Origin: Bacillus vallismortis
GTDB taxonomy: Bacteria > Bacillota > Bacilli > Bacillales > Bacillaceae
Length of the DNA stretch: 64,000 nucleotides
Direction: 5' to 3'
NCBI RefSeq assembly: GCF_040784915.1
Contig: NZ_CP160797.1
Coordinates: 1,565,001-1,629,000 of the forward strand
Below are positions 17,101-26,711 of this stretch, one piece after another. The notes beneath the pieces are model-generated. The model was given only the letters and a program-made list of their open reading frames with translations. It was not told the DNA's origin and ran no database searches. Position 1 is the first letter of the stretch. The number at the start of each line of letters is the position of its first letter. The translations under genes and the position numbers were made by a program.

Positions 17101-20100
17101 GGAGTACGATTTTGCTTTTTTCGGATCATAAAAGGTATTCGGAAGTATTGCAAGAGAGAGAGAACACTTTTGTATATCTTGTCACGAAAGGTGATCGTTT
17201 TGAGCAAATAAGCGATGATGTGTTCACAATAAATAGAGAAAACCCTGAAGATTATATAAGCCTGATCCGATTGTTAAAACAAAAAAATGCAATACCAGAT
17301 TCGATTTTGCATGCATGGGCTGACAAACAATCAGAATTTGATGAAGCGTTGCAAACAGGAATATACTCCGTTTTTTACCTGACAAAGGCATTAATAAGTG
17401 AAAACCTTATAAACAAGGTGCGGCTTATATATGTATTCAGTAATGATAAGGAAAAGAGACTGCCCTGTTTTGAAGGGATCGGCGGTTTTTTTAAGTCAGT
17501 AAAGCAAGAATATCCTGAGCTGTGCTGCAAGGCGATTCGTTTTACAAATGGCTCAATGTCAATTTCGTATTCCGAAGAGTCAGACATCTTATATAAAGAA
17601 ATAGATGCAGCCCCGGACCATAACATAAACATTATGTACAAAGACGGTGTAAGGTATGCCCAGGTATTAGAGAAGAAGACTAAAACGAACTTCTCCCCAG
17701 TCCAATATCCCGGAAAAGATAAAGTGTACTTAATTACAGGGGGATTAGGGGGGATTGGCAGTAAAATTGCTGAGTATTGTGCAAAATCCGAAACATGCAC
17801 AATCATTCTGTCAGGACGTTCTCCATTACGCGGGAAAAAACAGAAGCTGTTGGAATTTTTAAATCAATTTAATGCGGAAGTCTTTTATATGCAGGCGGAT
17901 ATATCAGATAAAGAAACCGTAATAAAACTGGTCGATGATATTATGGAACGATATTCAGGCCTTAGCGGGATTATTCATTGTGCAGGAGTTATCAGAGATT
18001 CATTCCTTTTTCAAAAAACAAAGCAAGAGCTTTCAGAAGTCATAGCTCCGAAAGTGCAAGGAACGTTGTATCTGGATAATGCGACGAAGGAGATTGAATT
18101 GGACTTTTTCGCTGTTTTTTCATCAGTGGTCTCTATTGCAGGAAACGAAGGTCAGACTGATTATGCATATGCAAACAGCTTCTTAGACCACTTTGCTGAG
18201 TATAGGGAACAGAAGCGTCAAAAATCTCAGCGCAACGGGCGTACTTTAACAATCAATTGGCCGTTATGGAAAGAAATCGGAATGGGAGTGAGTATATCAG
18301 ATCAGGCGAGAACATCACTTTTTCGTGATTCCGGTCTTGAAGAATTGTCTTCTGAAGCTGGGGCGGATTGGTTCGCCCAGATTGTGATGTCCGGACAGCT
18401 GCATAATATTGCAGTCTGCGGAGATTCAGATCGTTTTGAACAATTTATGGAGCAACGATTTCAAACGAATTACACACAAATAAGTGACACAATTCAGTTG
18501 GCTTCGGGTGATGTGAAAATACAGACGAGATCATTTTTAGCAAGCATTATTTCAGCCGAAGTTGGTGTTAAACCTGAGGAAATAGACCATTCTGTGCACT
18601 TAGCTGAATATGGTATGGACTCGGTCATGATACATCAATGCAATTCAAAGCTGGAGCAGGCGTTAGGAGCTATTTCAAAAACGCTTTTATTTGAGTTCCA
18701 GACCATCACAGACTTGGCAGACTATCTCATAAAGGAATATCCGGATCGGCTGGAAAGTTTATTTCCTGCGAAAAAGAAAGAAAAACTAATTCAGAGTTCT
18801 ACAGCTGTTAATCCAGCTCAATTACATATTGCGCCTGTAATGAAGGAGAAAGAAAAACACGATGGTATAGCTGTCATCGGCATAAGCGGGCGATATCCCG
18901 GTGCGGAGAACATCGAGGAATTATGGGATGTATTATCTCAAAAGAAAGATACTATCACAGAAGTTCCGATAGAACGCTGGGATGCCCACGCTTATTATGA
19001 TTCTGATCCTGCTAAAGCCCAAGAGGGAAAGATTTATTGTAAATGGGGCGGTTTTTTACCGAGTGCTGATTCATTTGATTCTTTGTTTTTTCATATATCG
19101 CCAAGAGAAGCAGAAGCCATGGATCCTCAGGAACGTATCTTTCTAGAAACTGTGTGGAAGGCGTTTGAAGATTCAGGGTATACCCTGAATCGTTTGCAAA
19201 AAACAGCGGGAAAACATGTTGGGGTTTTTGCTGGAGTCACGACTAATTCTTATAAACTGCTCGGTGAACGAATACCGACAGATAAAAATACTGTGATCCC
19301 AAACTCGTTTCCATGGTCTCTTGCGAACAGAGTTTCTTACACATTTGATTTTACAGGGCCAAGTGTACCTGTTGACACAGCTTGTTCTTCATCATTAACT
19401 GCAATCCATATGGCGTGTGAAAGCTTAAAAAAAGGTGAGTGCTCTATTGCTGTTGCCGGGGGAGTTAACTTGTATTTACATCCGTCGGACTACTTGTACC
19501 GCTGTCAAATGGGGATGCTTTCAAAGACAGGGCAATGCAGGAGCTTTGGTGCAGGGGGTGACGGTTTTGTACCCGGAGAAGGTGTAGGAGCAGTTATTCT
19601 GAAACCGCTGAAAGATGCAATACGGGATAATGATACGGTGTACACAGTGATTAAAGGGACAGCGATCAACCATGGAGGGAAAACGAACGGTTATACCGTT
19701 CCTAATCCAGCAGCTCAAGCAAGCCTTATTCAAGAGGCTCTTGCTGCAGCTGATTGGAGCGCAAGAAGCATCGGCTATATTGAAGCCCACGGCACAGGTA
19801 CCCCGCTGGGTGACCCAATTGAAGTCAGAGGCTTGACAAAAGCCTTTAGAGAATATACGGACGAGTCATCATATTGCTCGCTTGGGTCCATTAAATCAAA
19901 CATAGGTCATCTTGAAGCAGCAGCAGGTATTGCCGGCCTGACAAAAATCATATTACAGATGAAATATAAAAAAATAGCTGCCACACTTCATGCTGAGCGA
20001 ATACATCCAGATCTTCATCTTGACGAGACACCGTTCCATCTTCAGCAGGAAACATCTGAGTGGGTGAAGCTTACTGATGAGAAAAATCCCGAAAAAACAT

Positions 20101-23100
20101 ACCCAAGACGAGCGGGACTAAGCTCTTTTGGAGCTGGTGGGTCAAATGCACATATCCTTGTTGAAGAGTACGAGCCTCCTGCAATTTCTGATACCAGCTG
20201 GCAGGAAGGTGAAGAACTTATTGTACTTTCAGCAAAACATCCGCTAAGTTTACAGGAGTATGCAAAACAGCTTGCAGGGTATCTCCAAAGGGCCAGTCAA
20301 AAACATGACCATTCACTTGTGAAAGCAGTTAAGGAAGAGTTTAAAAAAGCAGCTGAAAAATGCGGCGTTGACATAAAGACTGCGAAAAGCACCGATTGGC
20401 AGTCAGACCTGTTCATGTCATGGATTGACGAAATTTATAACTTTTACAATTTAAGAAGCAGGCAGCCGCAAGATACAGAAGATTTTACGGCAGAACGCTT
20501 TTTGGAACAAAATAAGAAACAAGTCAGTGATTTTTACGAGCAAGAGGGACTTTACAAAAACGTAGGTCTTTCAAATATTGCTTTTACGCTCCTGAATGGA
20601 CGTGAGCCTATGTCTGAAAGACTCGCCATTATATCAAAAGATGTCTATGATTTAATCTCTAAACTGAATAAGTACATTAATGGGGATACAGATCAAAGTA
20701 TATTCAGAGGAAAAAAGATCAATCAGAAGCGAAGACAAAAACAAAACGGTATACAAATGAAGGCGGATAAACGAACAATGGCAGAGATGGCTGAATATTG
20801 GGTCTCAGGGGGAGATTTGGCATGGGAAGATATCCATATTGAGCGAGCTGCAAGCAAAATTGCGCTTCCCACATATCCTTTTTTAAAGAATAAACTTTGG
20901 GTTTCGAAGTCTGTTCATATGCAGAAAAAAGAATTGGTCGATCCAGACCCTTTGTTTAATTTTTCAGAGGGAGAAAGCCGGTTTAACAAAAAGCTGTCAA
21001 GTTCTGATTATTATCTGAAAGACCATATCATAAATGGCGAGTTTGTTTTACCGGGAGCTGCGGTCATTGAAGCCGCAAGAGAAGCAGCAGAGAGATTAAA
21101 TGGAAAACAAGTTGTGAAGTTGAGTCAAATCGTATGGTCACTTCCAATTACCGTTCAGGAAGAAAAGACAATTGCTATTGATCTGTTACCCAATCAAGAA
21201 GGCAGCAGCAGGTTTATAGTAAAAAGTAATTTGCATTCTGAAACCGCTGTTCATTCACAAGGTAAACTTAAGTTCTACGAGGCAGAAGCAGCACGTGAAA
21301 TAGAACGATTTGAATTGAATAATTTGCTAAAGGAGCAAAAAAGCACAATCAATGGTGATGAGTGCTATAAGAGCTTTAAGCAGGCAGGCTTGAACTATGG
21401 CAGCAGTTACCAAGTGATTAAGCAGCTGTTTATCCTTCCAAACGCGGTTCTTTCGCGCATATCTCTTGCTGACAATCTTCAGTTAAATGGAGCCAGAGGA
21501 ATGCTGAATCCATGTTTGTTAGACGGTATTTTCCAGTCAACTATCGGATTTACGCTTGAGCATGATGGCGGTCAAGTGCCATATTTGCCTTTTGAATTAG
21601 GAGAGCTGGAGATTTTGAGTGCTCCCTCGGATAGCGGTTATGCTTATGTCATACCAGCTGATGAAAAGAATGCTTCATCTGTAAAAAGATTCAATATTAT
21701 GTATATGGATGATAAAGGCCAAGTAAGTTTGAAACTGAGAAACTTAGCTCTCAAAGCACTAAAGAGCCCACAGCACAATCAAATTGTAAAAACGGAGCAT
21801 TCAATCACTTATTATAAGGACAAATGGGTTCAGGAATTTAATCACCATTCAGATGAAATCTGCCGTTCAAACACCTGTTTGGCTATTGTGCTCCATGACG
21901 ATATAACAGAGCAGCACATTCGCAATGCGTATGAAAGCATTGGCCTGAAACTAATCTTTGTTCGAGGCGGGAACCAATTTAAAGAAAAGGGAATCTATTC
22001 ATATGAGCTGAATAGTCATAAACTTGACGATTACAAGACACTGCTGGGGATTCTTACGCGAAGGCAAGTAACAATCGGACATGTGGTTTTGTTTGGAAAG
22101 AGTCCCGAAACGAAAATTTCCCATGATATTAAAAGTAAACTTAATGAGGCTGTTTTTCCGGTTTTCTATATAACGAAAGCACTTATATCAGTGAAGCCCA
22201 AAAATAAAATAAAAATATCTCATGTGTTTTTTACAGAAAAAAATCAAGTTTTACCTTATCAAATGGCGTTAAGCGGTCTTTTTCAGGCGCTTCATCTAGA
22301 ACAGCCTATGATTACAGGTAGAAATATTGAAATATGCAGCGGGCAGAAGTTGCTGCCGAATGGCCTTCTCCCGGAGTTGGACTGCATCGTAAAAGAAAGT
22401 GTTGCTAGCGACAGCGGTTCCACAGAAATCAGATATGTGGATGGAATCAGATACGTGAAGAAGTCCGTCAGTATTAAATATACGGACGGCATTTCAAAAG
22501 TTGAAATAGAAGAAAATGGAGTTTATCTCATTACAGGAGGAGCAGGCGGACTAGGACTGATATTTGCCAAGCACCTTATACAAAAAGGCAGAATAAAGAT
22601 AGTGTTGATAGGGAGGTCAGAACTTTCTGAGGAATCTGTCAGGTGTATAAAAGAACTGGAAGCCTCCGGATCGGAAATTTTTTATGTTAAGACTGATATT
22701 TCTGAGGAAAAAAATACCGCCGATCTGATAAATCTTATAAAAAGCAAACTAGGCTCTTTAAAGGGCATTATACACAGCGCGGGCGTTATAAGAGATTCAT
22801 TACTCATTAACAAACGTGAAGAGGATGTGAGAGCTGTCTTAGCAAGCAAAGTACATGGTACGATTTGGCTTGATCAGTACACAGCAAAAGAGCCACTGGA
22901 CTTTTTTGTCCTGTTTTCATCAATTAGTGCAAAAATAGGGAATGCGGGACAGACGGATTATGCTTATGCTAATCGTTTCATGGATTATTTTGCGGAGCTG
23001 AGAGCAGCTGAAGACAAACCTGGAAAGACACTCTCTATTAATTGGCCGTTATGGAAAGAAGGCGGCATGCAAGTTGACAGACACTCAGAGAGATTTCTAT

Positions 23101-26100
23101 ATGAACATTTTGGGATGCTGTCCTTAGGTGAACAAGAGGGTCTATCAGCATTTGATAAAGCAATGACAGGGTGTGAACATCAAATCATGGTATTTAGCGG
23201 CAATGAATTAAAATTGGAGCGAATCATAGGTATCGCCGAAGAAAAAGGTAATAGAGAAGCCATTGAAGAAAATAATGAGCCAGATAGAACTATATCTTCA
23301 CTGAGAAACACTTTGGCACGCATTATATGCACCGTATTGAAGATTAATGAAAGTGAATTTGATTTTGAGCTGCCTATAAGTGAATATGGATTTGATTCAA
23401 TTATGTTTACAATGCTGGGTAATGAATTAAACGAATCATTAGGAATTTCAATAATGCCATCCCAGTTTTTTGATTTTTATGATTTTTATGAATTGCTTGA
23501 TTATATACATGATGAATGTTCACAAGAACAGGTGCAGAATAATCTATTAGATCATGAGAATAAGAACACCAGAGAATATCTGAAAGAGGAAATTGCACAT
23601 ATCATTTCAGCTCTTTTGAAGATAGAAAGGCAAGAAATAGAAGGAGAAACTTCATTTGGTGAATACGGGTTTGATTCTATCACTTTTACAAGGCTTGGAA
23701 ATGAAATTAATCAAAGGTATGGAACAGACCTGCTGCCTTCCATTTTCTTTGAATACAATTCGTTAGATGAAGTTGCAGGTTATTTAATAGATCAGTATGG
23801 GGACAGTTACAGTTTTTCAACCGATTCTTCTTCCAAAACAGACGCTGAAAAAATAGACGAAGTGGAACCGTCTTTGGATTATGATGACGGATATGCTGAT
23901 CTTGCTCTTACCTCTTCGGAAGAAAACAGTGAAGCAGAAGGCACGTTAAATGAGCCTGTTGCAATAGTGGGGATAAGCGGACGATTCCCTCAATCAGACA
24001 CAATAGAGGAACTTTGGGAACAAATCGAAAAGGGCCGTGATTTGATTACAGATATTCCTGAAGACCGCTGGGACTGGAGAGAATTTGATGGTGATCCGAT
24101 AAAAGAGAGAAATAAAACGAATATAAAAAGAGGGGGATTTATAAACGACGCAGATAAATTTGATCCCTTGTTTTTCGGAATTTCTCCTGCGGAAGCAGAA
24201 TTAATGGATCCACAGCAAAGGATTTTTATAGAGACAGTTTGGAAGGCAATAGAAGATGCAGGTTATAAACCTTCTGATTTGGCAGGGACTAAAACCGCTG
24301 TATTTGCAGGTGTTGCTACAACAGACTATGCTGAACGTCTCAGTGAAAATCTTACCCCGATTCAGGCACAGACAGCTACTGGCCTAAATCATTGTATATT
24401 GGCGAATCGAATCTCTTATCTGCTGAATATTACGGGCCCAAGCGAACCGGTTGACACGGCTTGCTCTAGTTCATTGGTTGCGCTGCATCGTGCGGCAGAG
24501 GGAATTCAGAGGGGAGAATTTGACATGGCCATTGCAGGGGGCGTTCATATTATGACAAGCCCGACCCTGTTTATAGCTTTCGACAAAGCAGGTATGCTGG
24601 CAAAAGACGGAAAGTGTAAAACGTTTGATAGAAGAGCGGACGGCTATGTGAGAAGTGAAGGAGCAGCGGCGGTATTGCTTAAACCGCTCAGTAAAGCACA
24701 AGCGGATGGGGATCACATATATGGCCTGATTAAAGGAACAGCGATAAACCATGGGGGACACGCCAATTCCTTGACTGCACCAAATCCGAAGGCGCAGGTA
24801 GATTTATTAACTGAAGCTTGGAGGAAAACCGGTGTCAGTCCTGCAACGGTCGGATATATTGAAGCTCACGGGACAGGGACAAGCCTTGGCGATCCAATTG
24901 AGGTAAACAGCATTGTAAAAGCATTCAAAACATTATATGAAGAATGGGGCATTCCTTTTACTGAACAAAAGTCTTGCGGGATAGGCTCCGTTAAAACAAA
25001 TATAGGTCATCTAGAAACGGCTGCTGGAATAGCTGGGGTGATCAAAGTATTATTGGCGTTTAAATACCAAAAACTCCCTGGAATTGTTAATTTTTCTGAA
25101 CTTAATCCATATATCAAACTAGATGGCACACCATTTTATATAACAGATACAAATGAAAAATGGAAAAGAATGAAAGATGAACTGTACGCTGACATACCAA
25201 TGCGAGCAGGTGTCAGCTCTTTTGGATTTGGAGGTGTAAATGCACATATTGTTTTAGAAGAATACAGAGAAAAGAACAGGAGAATATCGGAAAGTGGAAG
25301 AAACCACATTTTTGTGTTGTCAGCGAAAACCAAAGATCAATTGCTCGACTATATTAAGCTGATGATTCAGTATTTGGATCATGCAATCAGAAAAGAAGTT
25401 TCGGTTAATCTGACTGATATGGCAAGTACGCTGCAAAACGGGCGCGAAGAAATGGAAGAAAGAATCGCTATATGTGCTTCTGATATAAGAGAGTTAAGAG
25501 ACAAATACATCAGCTTCCTTGAGTTTAACAAGAAACAAGAAGGCGTATTTATCAATGAAAATAAAAAGAAATACACAGTTATAACTGAAGAGCTTCTTCT
25601 AGAGGCTATTCAAAGCCGTAAAGAGGAATTGGTGGCTCAATGGTGGGCCGAGGGAGCAAAAGTGAATTGGCGGCAAATATTCAATAAAACATATAACAAA
25701 ATGCCGTTGCCATCCTACCCCTTTGCAAGGGAGAGTTATTGGTTCAGACAGAAAATCAAAAACGTTGAACTGGAAAAGCGGATTCATCCTTTGTTAAGCG
25801 AAAATTTGTCAACTTTAAAGAGCTTGAAGTTTAAAACAAATATTACCGGCTCTGAATTTTTTATCACTGATCACCTTGTTTCTGGGCGTCCTGTTTTACC
25901 GGGAGCAGCATATCTTGAAATGGCTCTTGTCTCCGCGGGAATAGCTGCTGAGAGCACTATATGTAAGATTAAAGATGTCGTATGGAACAAACCAATTACC
26001 TACGAAGGAACACCGTTTCACATCTATTCAAGTCTTCAAATGCAAAAAGATAAACTGAATATAACAATCTGCACAGGAGAGCCGGAGGGTGAATTGCAAA

Positions 26101-26711
26101 TCTGCTCACAAAGTATTGCAGAGTTCGAGGAATCAAATATTATCAGACCGCTTGAACACTTTGATATTGAACTGTTTAAACACAGCAGTGATACAAAAAT
26201 TAGCCGCAAAGAATGTTATCAGCATTTTAGCAGAATGGGGCTGGATTATCGCTCTGGGTTTCAAAGCCTGACCGCCGTCTACTGCAGCGGTCAGGAGGTA
26301 CTGGCAGAACTTGTTCTGCCAGAGCAGCTGAAAAACGATTTTGAGCATTTTAAACTTCACCCGTCATTGATTGACGGAGGATTTCAATCGGTCGCATTTT
26401 TGTTAAATGATAATGATAAAGGAAGCTTATATGTTCCTTATTCACTTGAGGAGCTTGTGATTTGTAGCCCGCTTGAGGAAAAATGTTTTGCACGTGTAAA
26501 AGAGACTGGATTTTGCACGTATAGCATCCAATTTATTAATGAAGACGGAGAAATTGCTGCAAGCATGAATAACTTTTCTGTCAGAAAAGTAAACGCGGGA
26601 GGATTACTGCCGGAAGACAGTGAAGATCAGACAATTCTTTTACTATTAAAACAATTGAAAAACGGTGAGCTTTCCGCTGACCAAGTCTATCAACTGCTGG
26701 AGGTAAAATAG
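14184..26711 (+). CDS. mlnB: Trans-AT PKS, modules 1, 2 and first half of module 3
   Basis: A 4175-residue PKS. Module 1: KS1 (20-440; active-site text NAACASSL, HGTGT and NIGHLE intact), an internally deleted AT relic (about 534-700), KR (catalytic part from about 1180, with a Tyr in TDYAYAN), ACP (GMDSVM near 1476). Module 2: KS2 (1559-1994, DTACSSSL), DH (2252-2526; H-IIN-G-EFVL-P and LLDG, active), KR (from about 2779), tandem ACPs (GFDSIM near 3069, GFDSIT near 3161). Module 3 first half: KS3 (3257-3694), DH (3866-4136, active motifs). A C-terminal helix (4140-4175) probably docks to MlnC. Prediction: acetate starter, C23 hydroxyl from module 1, and full reduction at C21 in module 2 with the MlnA enoyl reductase. 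The RBS is GAGAGGGG. Confidence 0.9.
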   Translation: MVHHLNKKTGSDNSYKSSDIAIIGISCRFPDANDYHEFWENIHSGKDSIREVPLERWNPEQYYSADINIPNKSISKWGGFIEQARYFDHKFFHISPREAKNMDPEQRILLEETWRCIEDSGVSLSELQDKTTSVFTGIMNSDYRQMGCADSEIDSYACLGSFESILSNRISFAFDFTGKSMSVNAACASSLVALDEAVRSLREKESDFAIASGVNLNFQPWKYISFSKARMLSPDGKCKSFDAAANGYVPGEGAGVLLIQRLDEAVKAGHHIYGIIKGTAVNHGGKTRSITAPSVDAQCQVILAALKSANVDASTISYIEAHGTGTSLGDPIEIEALTKAYLQYTDHTQYCRIGSVKTNIGHLEAAAGMAGLIKVLMMMKHRRIPKTLNVNMVNPIIQFEKTPFVLAMNSCDWQAPDGEPLRAGISSFGFGGVNSHVIIEEFIHKEVSKASCNGKIQPFLFSAKSEKSMEQMLQQWKLFSGESEEFQKFSHEEISSTLLTGRATFEYRAGILADSKAELRNHIENGLTIHKKNDCKWILVIGDLKWESYEQFTEIKRVFPNIEKEVEKMLQGISTVDYTFKEKWTTEKSRLYSVVINTAIVKSMLTAGFRPSCITGVGDGYFIALAVAGILKIENVYAFIANVEKAAALFCDPPSIPFLSPYTAKTYFPVQLDENYIRMLLNGIQFSVESAIHLRKKAQLLLKHQYTFKGYIEEWEKSAHSQQISVLKNIIDGSGFSGEKLTDEEVVTLVAILASLQRLYKKWDLTEQEGLSENRYSQELLYLIDAGVLSKELVMSMLLKQPEGIKQAVKYLQQAPSDFYEKDRFPLMVDHNQIQDLNQEITDLVLKISEKTIEPNRDIEIPNFCTFKFGTLPLTMNIKHEAYFEPSKSPDESLYQVFMQMWLKGEEIVWARLGDHNKKKVVLPVYAFERYHFDLKPEISKTDAFSVENIKRSLYAPVWKESPLSEVLTDGQRSTILLFSDHKRYSEVLQERENTFVYLVTKGDRFEQISDDVFTINRENPEDYISLIRLLKQKNAIPDSILHAWADKQSEFDEALQTGIYSVFYLTKALISENLINKVRLIYVFSNDKEKRLPCFEGIGGFFKSVKQEYPELCCKAIRFTNGSMSISYSEESDILYKEIDAAPDHNINIMYKDGVRYAQVLEKKTKTNFSPVQYPGKDKVYLITGGLGGIGSKIAEYCAKSETCTIILSGRSPLRGKKQKLLEFLNQFNAEVFYMQADISDKETVIKLVDDIMERYSGLSGIIHCAGVIRDSFLFQKTKQELSEVIAPKVQGTLYLDNATKEIELDFFAVFSSVVSIAGNEGQTDYAYANSFLDHFAEYREQKRQKSQRNGRTLTINWPLWKEIGMGVSISDQARTSLFRDSGLEELSSEAGADWFAQIVMSGQLHNIAVCGDSDRFEQFMEQRFQTNYTQISDTIQLASGDVKIQTRSFLASIISAEVGVKPEEIDHSVHLAEYGMDSVMIHQCNSKLEQALGAISKTLLFEFQTITDLADYLIKEYPDRLESLFPAKKKEKLIQSSTAVNPAQLHIAPVMKEKEKHDGIAVIGISGRYPGAENIEELWDVLSQKKDTITEVPIERWDAHAYYDSDPAKAQEGKIYCKWGGFLPSADSFDSLFFHISPREAEAMDPQERIFLETVWKAFEDSGYTLNRLQKTAGKHVGVFAGVTTNSYKLLGERIPTDKNTVIPNSFPWSLANRVSYTFDFTGPSVPVDTACSSSLTAIHMACESLKKGECSIAVAGGVNLYLHPSDYLYRCQMGMLSKTGQCRSFGAGGDGFVPGEGVGAVILKPLKDAIRDNDTVYTVIKGTAINHGGKTNGYTVPNPAAQASLIQEALAAADWSARSIGYIEAHGTGTPLGDPIEVRGLTKAFREYTDESSYCSLGSIKSNIGHLEAAAGIAGLTKIILQMKYKKIAATLHAERIHPDLHLDETPFHLQQETSEWVKLTDEKNPEKTYPRRAGLSSFGAGGSNAHILVEEYEPPAISDTSWQEGEELIVLSAKHPLSLQEYAKQLAGYLQRASQKHDHSLVKAVKEEFKKAAEKCGVDIKTAKSTDWQSDLFMSWIDEIYNFYNLRSRQPQDTEDFTAERFLEQNKKQVSDFYEQEGLYKNVGLSNIAFTLLNGREPMSERLAIISKDVYDLISKLNKYINGDTDQSIFRGKKINQKRRQKQNGIQMKADKRTMAEMAEYWVSGGDLAWEDIHIERAASKIALPTYPFLKNKLWVSKSVHMQKKELVDPDPLFNFSEGESRFNKKLSSSDYYLKDHIINGEFVLPGAAVIEAAREAAERLNGKQVVKLSQIVWSLPITVQEEKTIAIDLLPNQEGSSRFIVKSNLHSETAVHSQGKLKFYEAEAAREIERFELNNLLKEQKSTINGDECYKSFKQAGLNYGSSYQVIKQLFILPNAVLSRISLADNLQLNGARGMLNPCLLDGIFQSTIGFTLEHDGGQVPYLPFELGELEILSAPSDSGYAYVIPADEKNASSVKRFNIMYMDDKGQVSLKLRNLALKALKSPQHNQIVKTEHSITYYKDKWVQEFNHHSDEICRSNTCLAIVLHDDITEQHIRNAYESIGLKLIFVRGGNQFKEKGIYSYELNSHKLDDYKTLLGILTRRQVTIGHVVLFGKSPETKISHDIKSKLNEAVFPVFYITKALISVKPKNKIKISHVFFTEKNQVLPYQMALSGLFQALHLEQPMITGRNIEICSGQKLLPNGLLPELDCIVKESVASDSGSTEIRYVDGIRYVKKSVSIKYTDGISKVEIEENGVYLITGGAGGLGLIFAKHLIQKGRIKIVLIGRSELSEESVRCIKELEASGSEIFYVKTDISEEKNTADLINLIKSKLGSLKGIIHSAGVIRDSLLINKREEDVRAVLASKVHGTIWLDQYTAKEPLDFFVLFSSISAKIGNAGQTDYAYANRFMDYFAELRAAEDKPGKTLSINWPLWKEGGMQVDRHSERFLYEHFGMLSLGEQEGLSAFDKAMTGCEHQIMVFSGNELKLERIIGIAEEKGNREAIEENNEPDRTISSLRNTLARIICTVLKINESEFDFELPISEYGFDSIMFTMLGNELNESLGISIMPSQFFDFYDFYELLDYIHDECSQEQVQNNLLDHENKNTREYLKEEIAHIISALLKIERQEIEGETSFGEYGFDSITFTRLGNEINQRYGTDLLPSIFFEYNSLDEVAGYLIDQYGDSYSFSTDSSSKTDAEKIDEVEPSLDYDDGYADLALTSSEENSEAEGTLNEPVAIVGISGRFPQSDTIEELWEQIEKGRDLITDIPEDRWDWREFDGDPIKERNKTNIKRGGFINDADKFDPLFFGISPAEAELMDPQQRIFIETVWKAIEDAGYKPSDLAGTKTAVFAGVATTDYAERLSENLTPIQAQTATGLNHCILANRISYLLNITGPSEPVDTACSSSLVALHRAAEGIQRGEFDMAIAGGVHIMTSPTLFIAFDKAGMLAKDGKCKTFDRRADGYVRSEGAAAVLLKPLSKAQADGDHIYGLIKGTAINHGGHANSLTAPNPKAQVDLLTEAWRKTGVSPATVGYIEAHGTGTSLGDPIEVNSIVKAFKTLYEEWGIPFTEQKSCGIGSVKTNIGHLETAAGIAGVIKVLLAFKYQKLPGIVNFSELNPYIKLDGTPFYITDTNEKWKRMKDELYADIPMRAGVSSFGFGGVNAHIVLEEYREKNRRISESGRNHIFVLSAKTKDQLLDYIKLMIQYLDHAIRKEVSVNLTDMASTLQNGREEMEERIAICASDIRELRDKYISFLEFNKKQEGVFINENKKKYTVITEELLLEAIQSRKEELVAQWWAEGAKVNWRQIFNKTYNKMPLPSYPFARESYWFRQKIKNVELEKRIHPLLSENLSTLKSLKFKTNITGSEFFITDHLVSGRPVLPGAAYLEMALVSAGIAAESTICKIKDVVWNKPITYEGTPFHIYSSLQMQKDKLNITICTGEPEGELQICSQSIAEFEESNIIRPLEHFDIELFKHSSDTKISRKECYQHFSRMGLDYRSGFQSLTAVYCSGQEVLAELVLPEQLKNDFEHFKLHPSLIDGGFQSVAFLLNDNDKGSLYVPYSLEELVICSPLEEKCFARVKETGFCTYSIQFINEDGEIAASMNNFSVRKVNAGGLLPEDSEDQTILLLLKQLKNGELSADQVYQLLEVK
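15784..16290 (+). other. Internally deleted, catalytically dead acyltransferase relic
   Basis: Within MlnB behind KS1. Text such as IVKSMLTAGFRPSCITGVGD and YFIALAVAGILKIENV aligns with the nucleophile region of PKS acyltransferases, but GHSLG is replaced by GVGDG. The stretch IPFLSPYTAK...YIRMLLNGIQFSVESAIHL aligns with the C-terminal AT segment. The middle of the fold, including the Arg and the catalytic His, is missing. No other KS in the window is followed by this. Confidence 0.65.
26267..26322. repeat. Two adjacent perfect inverted repeats inside mlnB
   Basis: CCTGACCGC (26267-26275) pairs with GCGGTCAGG (26287-26295) across 11 bases. Five bases later CTGGCAGAAC (26301-26310) pairs with GTTCTGCCAG (26313-26322). 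Both lie in DH3 coding sequence, about 400 bases before the mlnB stop, and neither has a T run. They could be RNA structure or chance. Confidence 0.6.
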
